Made by a program: the position numbers and the translations under genes | The notes under the pieces: generated by a model | Told to the model about the DNA's origin: nothing | What the model saw: only the letters and a program-made list of their open reading frames with translations | Databases searched by the model: none | Shown: piece by piece, positions 58,912 to 64,000 of the stretch | Numbering within the stretch: the stretch's first letter is position 1 | How the letters are laid out: every line of letters starts with the position of its first letter | Assembly (NCBI GenBank): GCA_016617785.1 | Contig: JADILM010000006.1 | Span: forward strand, 124,001-188,000 | Direction: 5' to 3' | From: Sporobolomyces roseus | Lineage: Eukaryota; Basidiomycota; Microbotryomycetes; Sporidiobolales; Sporidiobolaceae | DNA: 64,000 nt

Positions 58912-61900
58912 ATGAGCTCTTGGGATCGTCCACCGACAGCTTTGGCGCCTTTCATCTCTGCAGCTCGCTCACTACCGATTTTCCTTCAGTCATCTCCAAA
59001 CACGATTCTTCCTTCACCAAAACCTCCATCGACGACATCTACAGTTTTCGAGGCAATTCTACATCCCCAGAAAGATATGCATGGACCGTCCGATTCGTCA
59101 CAGCAGGCCGTAGTCCCGAGGAGGAGGATTCAGCAAGAAAAGCCCCCAAACGTGTCAAATTCTCGTACTCATGAGAGAGGCCGTTGGGACCAGGAGAAGG
59201 ATATCGACGAATCAAATAGGATGCAAGATCAAGTAGAGGTAAGCGTCTACCTCGCCTGGCTACGAGCTGAATAATTGTTTACGATTCTTTCCACAGCTTC
59301 CCTCAAAAGTCAAACATCGGTTCATTCAGCAATGGCCAGCACGGGCTAGAGTCCTTCCTCATCATATATCACCTCTACGTGAAGTGTCGAGTCCTCAGCC
59401 CGTGGAGTCAACGGAGAATGAACGACAAGTCGAGAAGATCTTGGGTCCCCCTTCTTTACCTCAACTCGCTCAACTTCCTGCTCGACGATTGCCTTCTCTA
59501 TCCACATCACCTTCAGCTTCCCTCCCCATCTCACTTGACGAATCCATGTCGAGGAAACAGTCGAATCAATCGATATCGTCTCGCTCGAGCAGACACGAAA
59601 TCGCACAATCAGCTCATTCCTCTCGATCTGCTGATCTCCTTCACTCAAGCTCAATCACCTCCTCTCTTGACCCTCCACGTCCCGCTACCGCTCCTGTCGA
59701 CCTCGAACCGATTCCCTCGAAATTATCCCAGACTCAACCACATCCTTCCGATCGCTCCAAGCTTGTCTCTGACCTACCTTCGTCAAGCGATGTCGACATA
59801 TCTTCTACTTCGCAACGGCCTCCTCTAGCTTCAAAACGACCCCTCAGTACCGGCTCCGAGTTCGAAGATCGATCGCAGAAACGACCACGTCTCGATTCTG
59901 CCACCAGAAAGCTTTCGAACGGGGAGGAAGGAGAAACCAACGGAACAGATCAATGGCCGAAAGCGGAAGAGCAGAGACAAGAAGACAAAGGAACGAGTCG
60001 CAGGAAACCGATTTACAGCGTGGTGTTGCCAAAGCTCGACCACACTCTCGACAGCATTCCTCCTCCTTGCCATACACTGAAGCTACAGAGTCAAAAGTTC
60101 TTCAAGAGCAAAGATCAGCATTATGTACTATTCAATCGGGGAAACCCTACTCAAAGTGAGTCTTTTCTTGCGATGTTTCCCTCTTCGCTTGTCGTAGCTG
60201 AATCCGTAGCGAATTCTTCAGATATTCTATCAGCAAAGCAATCTTACCAGATGCTCGGGGAGTATGTCGCCAAACTTCGATCGGACTCATCGCAAGCCGT
60301 CACCCTCCTTCGACATTTCGCGGCTTACAGAGATTTCTGCCGCTCGAAGAAGATCAACGAGTTTCCTATCGTCTCAGCAAAGATTGCTCTCGCCCTCTAC
60401 GACTACAAGGAAGGAGATCCCCACATCGTAGGTGCAGACGCCGTCTCCGCTCTCGACTCTATTCGAAGACAGACGAGCAATCTCCCGATCAAAAGTGAAC
60501 GCTCTCATCGCAATAAGTTGGATGGTATCGAGTATGGTAGGATAGCCGTCAACGATGTTCTCGGTCCGTCGTCATGCTTTCAAGCTTCATTCGATGGTCA
60601 ATTTTGAGCTCACTCCTGTACTCTCCCTTGCAGATCGCGTGGATCTGAAGAGGGATCTAGGAGAGATAGAGATCACGCCCTACTCTTTGCTCAGAAGATT
60701 CGAGAATGGAAAGGTTGAGCGAGTTCTGCTCCCAGTCGACAAGCGTGAGTGCCCATCGGTTTCTCACACTTCGCTCTGAGTCGCTCACACCTAATTGAAC
60801 CTTGTGCACAGCCAATAGCTCTACCATCCCTTCCGCGTCCACTTCTACTGCTCTTCTAGACCAGCCTACCTTGATCAGCTCAGTCGCTAATGTTCAGCCG
60901 TCGACTTCGCAACGAATCAATTTGCCTCAACCTGGCGACGTCTTTCCCTCAGAGGAGTCACTCTACTGTCATACTGGCGTCGGTCTCGCGTTGACATGGG
61001 GCTACAGCGCAATTCGTCATCTCAACGCTGCTTCCGTTCAGTATCACTGTACCAAGGGTTGCGGATTCATGATCAAAGCCGAAGCTATCACCCGAGACGA
61101 TAGGAACAAGCTTAACACTACTTGGCGAGTCGACGCAAGCTCTATCTACGACCACACGCACGATAAGCGAGAAGCTTTGGTACTCGACCCGAAGTGGAGG
61201 CCATCGATAAGGAAGCAAGAAATCCTCAAAGCTTTGAAGCAATTCGATGAGAATGGTCGACTCGATGATGAGGATCAAGTCAAGAGAGCGATAGTGAGCC
61301 CTCTACTGTCTGTTATCACCTCCGCATAGCCGACTGATTGATCAGCTACTCTTTCGCAGACAACGCACAAGAAAGTTTCTCGATTCGTCCCGGTTCCAAC
61401 TGCGGTATCGCTCAGCGCTTCAACGCCCCCAGTCAAGCAGCCAGTACCTGCAGTCAAACCCGCACAACACAAATCAGCTTCATACATCCTGTCCTCCCCT
61501 TCATCCGACGAAGGTTCAGCTTACTCTCCCTCCTCCGCTTCACCCGAACCCGCTCCCTCTCCTCCACTTCCTCGTCAAACGAAGTCCAAGGCTCGAAGAA
61601 CCGTTCAACGAGCGCGAGCGCCTTCACCCGAGCTTCCGTCGCATTCCGAATCAAAGCCTATCCGAACCGCATCTCCTCCTCTGCGACTCACTCCTCCTTC
61701 TTCCCAGTCTGCAGCTCCTAATACCCCGAATTGTACATCACCTCATCTCGGCCATCAAGACTCGTCCACTCCAGATCCAGATCAAACAGTTGCCTCGATC
61801 TCGTGTCCTCATCTCGAGAAACCGACAATGCCTTCGAACCCCGCCCTTCCCTGTCCGACTTCACTCGTCCCTCTCGCTCCTACATACCCTCAGCGTCATC

Positions 61901-62322
61901 CCTCAATCTCCGCTTCCCCCGCTCCTTCCTCTTCGATACCTCCTCCTCTTCCCTCCTCGTCCTCATTCTTCTCAACGCGTCAAATCCCTCCTCATCGCGT
62001 ATCGACAATCTCTCATCTCTCCTCGCCTCTGACTCATGACGACCCCGTCTCGATTCCTCCAGAACTTCTTTCTTTCATTTCCTCCCTCTCCCCTTCCTCG
62101 ACTTCACCCGATACAGTCAGACTCATCGCTTCCATCCTTTTCAGAGCTGGGTTCGATTCGTTCGAAGCGATCACCGAGTTTGTTGGATTCGAGAGGGAGA
62201 CGAGAGGGAAAGTGTGGGAAAGCGTCAAGCTCGAATTGGGAAAGGATAGGGAAATATGCGAGGTTGTCGAGGGAATCGAGAGGCGAATCGTGGAGGGTGG
62301 TGAGGAAGGGTGGATGGGCTGA
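58912..62322 (+). CDS. Gene D: 1027-aa accessory protein, recombinase-like helical domain plus FAR1/WRKY-GCM1-type zinc module
   Basis: Six exons (58912-59238, 59297-60155, 60222-60563, 60634-60744, 60812-61293, 61360-62322) join in phase. Exon 2 carries a disordered region ending in a basic RRKPIYSVVLPKLDHTL block. Exon 3 (about 396-510) is the helical segment, with TLLRHFAAYRDFCRSKKINE then FPIVSAKIALALYDY. Exon 5 (about 547-706) has LYCHTGVGLALTWGYSAIRH, then YHCTKGCGFMIKAEA (C-x3-C), YDHTHDKRE (H-x-H) and LDPKWRPSIRKQEILKALKQ. Exon 6 is Pro/Ser-rich and ends with the shared helical domain, nearly identical to C (LFRAGFDSFEAITEFVGFER, KVWESVKLELGKDREICEVV). Closely related to C, in opposite orientation. 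It is probably a nuclear DNA-binding protein; no catalytic domain is seen. Confidence 0.82.
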
Positions 62323-62587
62323 ATTGAGAGCAGTGGCGGCGTCAGAGTTGTTTGTCGTCGTAATCTATCTTCAGTCGTTAGCTTTTCTCGTAATCTCTCT
62401 TGTTACTTGTTTCGGTGTGATTGTGTAAAGCTTTTTCTTGTATTGCGTATGGACAGATATGGTGTGACTTCTACTTGTGAGAGAGAGAGTCGGGACGTAA
62501 ATCGAGAGAGGGTAAAGAGAGGGAAATTCGAGCGGCGAGAGAAGAGAGAGACTATGCAGTGAAACGAGCGGGAAAACGAGTCGATGA

Positions 62588-63676
62588 TTATTGAGCGTGC
62601 TGTTCGATCAGAGTTCCCCACAACATCGTCAGCATCGAGGCGCAAGAAATGCGAGCGATCAGATCGAGCGAACCTTTTTAACCCATTCTTGAGCCTGTAC
62701 ATCGCAAATAACCCCAGAATCAGTCCTGTGCCTGGCGAGAGATATACAAGAGAGCAGCAAGACGTACGGTTCGGTTGAATTGAGCACGATCAGCGTTGTA
62801 GACTTCAGCGATTGACGCGACCAAGGCATCGTCGGCTGTGCGAAGATGGAGGATAGAATATCAGCTTCCCCTTACAGCAGAGTTCAAAACGTTCATCGAC
62901 GCACGATTAGGTTCTTGTAGTAGTTGAACGAGTGCTCGAAGGACTACAATCGCAAGCAAGGTCAACATCGACGAATTTCGACAAGAGTTGGGAGATCGAA
63001 GCTTACTTTGTTCAATCTTCGTTGAGGGTTTCCACGCTTCAGCCTGTACGCCACAAACCTCACTGATTTGACGCAAATCTACATGTAATCAGGAGAGAAC
63101 TGGGAACGAACCTTCAAAAGTCCCATACAAATCGCTCCATCGTCCGTAACGTTCGGGTGGTAAATCCTTGTAGTCTACGTCGGCTCTCACAACTGCTCAG
63201 CTCTGTCTAAAAACGGGCGCCGAAAGTGAAGGAGAGAGACGTACGAATTTGACCTGTGATTGAACGAAACGAGCGAATTCCGTCAATACTGTGCCCTTTC
63301 TCCGAGCTGGCGAGAGAGTGAGGTACGTACGGTAGGTGACTTGAAAGGGTACTCTACTGGGAAAGTCATATCAATCCCAAACTTGCCGCCTATCGACAGA
63401 ACCTCTCAAAGTCAGTTAATTATGAATCATCCAACTAATCATCTCCTCACTCGAACTTGACGCACCTTGGTAAGCTGAGTCTGTAGGACCTTGAATTGTA
63501 CCAGTCTGTACGGATCTCGTTCTTCTTCAGCTCACAGAAAACAAAATGAGATGAAATGAGGAGAGACGAACCCAGTGTCGTAAGTTTGATTCATCCGGTT
63601 GAGCGACTACGAAAGGGATTGATTCATTCTGTAACTCGGCGTACTCCTTTGCTAGACGTTTCGTTGCTGCTGCCAT
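62588..63676 (-). CDS. Ubiquitin-conjugating enzyme E2
   Basis: A gene of about eight short exons giving roughly 150 residues. Splicing gives MAAATKRLAKEYAELQNES, then TGTIQGPTDSAYQGGKFGID, VEYPFKSPT, VKF and TTRIYHPNVTDDGAICMGLL. The HPN motif and the catalytic Cys (GAICMGLL) fit a canonical UBC fold. The C-terminal half reads AEAWKPSTKIEQVLRALVQL followed by NPDDALVASIAE and EWVKKHAQ. The pattern is closest to the Ubc4/UBE2L-like class-I E2 enzymes; I cannot name the orthologue. Choosing the acceptor at 63179 (GACGTAG) restores the HPN-to-Cys block; the longer open frames around 62861-63076 are intron read-through. Confidence 0.85.
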
Positions 63677-64000
63677 TGGTGAGTTGATGAGAAGTTGATG
63701 AAAGGGAAAGGGGAGTAAGCGAGCGAGGGAAGCTACTGAAGGAGGGCAGTCAGTTGGTGCGATCTGGAGGAAGTGACAAAATAGGCTCACAGTAGCTGAA
63801 AGAGTGTGGTGAAGTGAAGGTTATGGATGAAAGCCAACTCGAAACTGCTGACGTTCGCCAGACTTCAATTTCGTAAGAATTCGACAAGCACTACAGGCAT
63901 ATCCGTTACGTCTCTCTAAGGCTATTGAGGGTACTCTCGCTATCCAGTGTGATGGTCGGAAGGTTCACACGACCTCTCTTATTTATGACTTCGGTCGCGG
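63677..64000. promoter_or_regulatory. Upstream region of the E2 gene at the window edge
   Basis: The last 320 bp should hold the E2 promoter and 5' UTR. No start of a further gene is visible before the window ends. Confidence 0.35.

Noticed and set aside
62861..63076. A frame at the E2 gene with ISEVCGVQAEAWKP that could suggest another active-site Cys
   Set aside because: The part before AEAWKP is intron; correct splicing gives GAICMGLLK-AEAWKP, with the catalytic Cys in the preceding exon.
1..64000. CRISPR arrays, bacterial operons, Shine-Dalgarno sites
   Set aside because: Spliceosomal introns in nearly every gene show a eukaryotic nuclear genome; no spaced direct-repeat arrays were found.

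Overview
The window is nuclear DNA of a basidiomycete fungus, most likely a compact-genome yeast or dimorphic species; a Pucciniomycotina-type genome is a guess from style only. The reasons are closely packed genes on both strands, almost every gene cut by 50-70 nt GT-AG introns with a CTGAC/CTGAT/CTAAC branch box just before the acceptor, CT-rich leaders, and a fungal gene set (TEA/ATTS factor, GID4, Tec1-like regulator, INP54-like phosphatase, CaaX mini-protein). I rebuilt exon chains by hand and checked reading phase across most junctions; all functional names rest on recognised motifs, with no database search.

Layout. 0-9 kb: one copy of a 350-bp repeat, a four-TM MARVEL-like protein, then a giant telomeric RAP1 (minus) head-to-head with shugoshin SGO1 (plus), only 18 bp between the two start codons. 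9.3-20 kb: an accessory block of three related genes here called A (minus, 1521 aa), B (plus, 549 aa) and E (plus, 485 aa), closed by an inverted second copy of the 350-bp repeat at 20.65-21.0 kb. 21.9-31 kb: a Ser/Pro-rich orphan, MCMBP, a CaaX-ended small protein, SNU13, a macrodomain protein and RFA2. 31.6-38.8 kb: a SAC2/INPP5F-like phosphoinositide phosphatase and a TEA/ATTS transcription factor. 39.4-50.9 kb: glutaminyl cyclase, mitochondrial uS11, APC15, PWP1, RPT4 and ribosomal eS30. 51.2-62.3 kb: two more members of the accessory family, C (minus, 1116 aa) and D (plus, 1027 aa), enclosing GID4 and an INP54-like 5-phosphatase. 62.6-63.7 kb: a ubiquitin E2.

The main candidate for something undescribed is the A/B/C/D/E family. 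A, C and D combine a helical segment that looks like the SAM-like N-terminal domain of tyrosine recombinases, a C-C-H-x-H zinc module of the FAR1/WRKY-GCM1 kind, long disordered linkers, and a conserved C-terminal helical domain. C and D share all five intron positions and phases. B keeps the zinc module and C-terminal domain; E keeps only the C-terminal domain. No catalytic recombinase or transposase core is visible, so these look like host-carried DNA-binding proteins derived from mobile elements.

The second notable item is RAP1: 1455 aa with five tandem Myb-like modules, four of them cut by an intron at the same place, showing growth by exon duplication. Several genes sit in genome maintenance (RAP1, SGO1, MCMBP, RFA2, APC15), but nothing shows that this grouping is functional.
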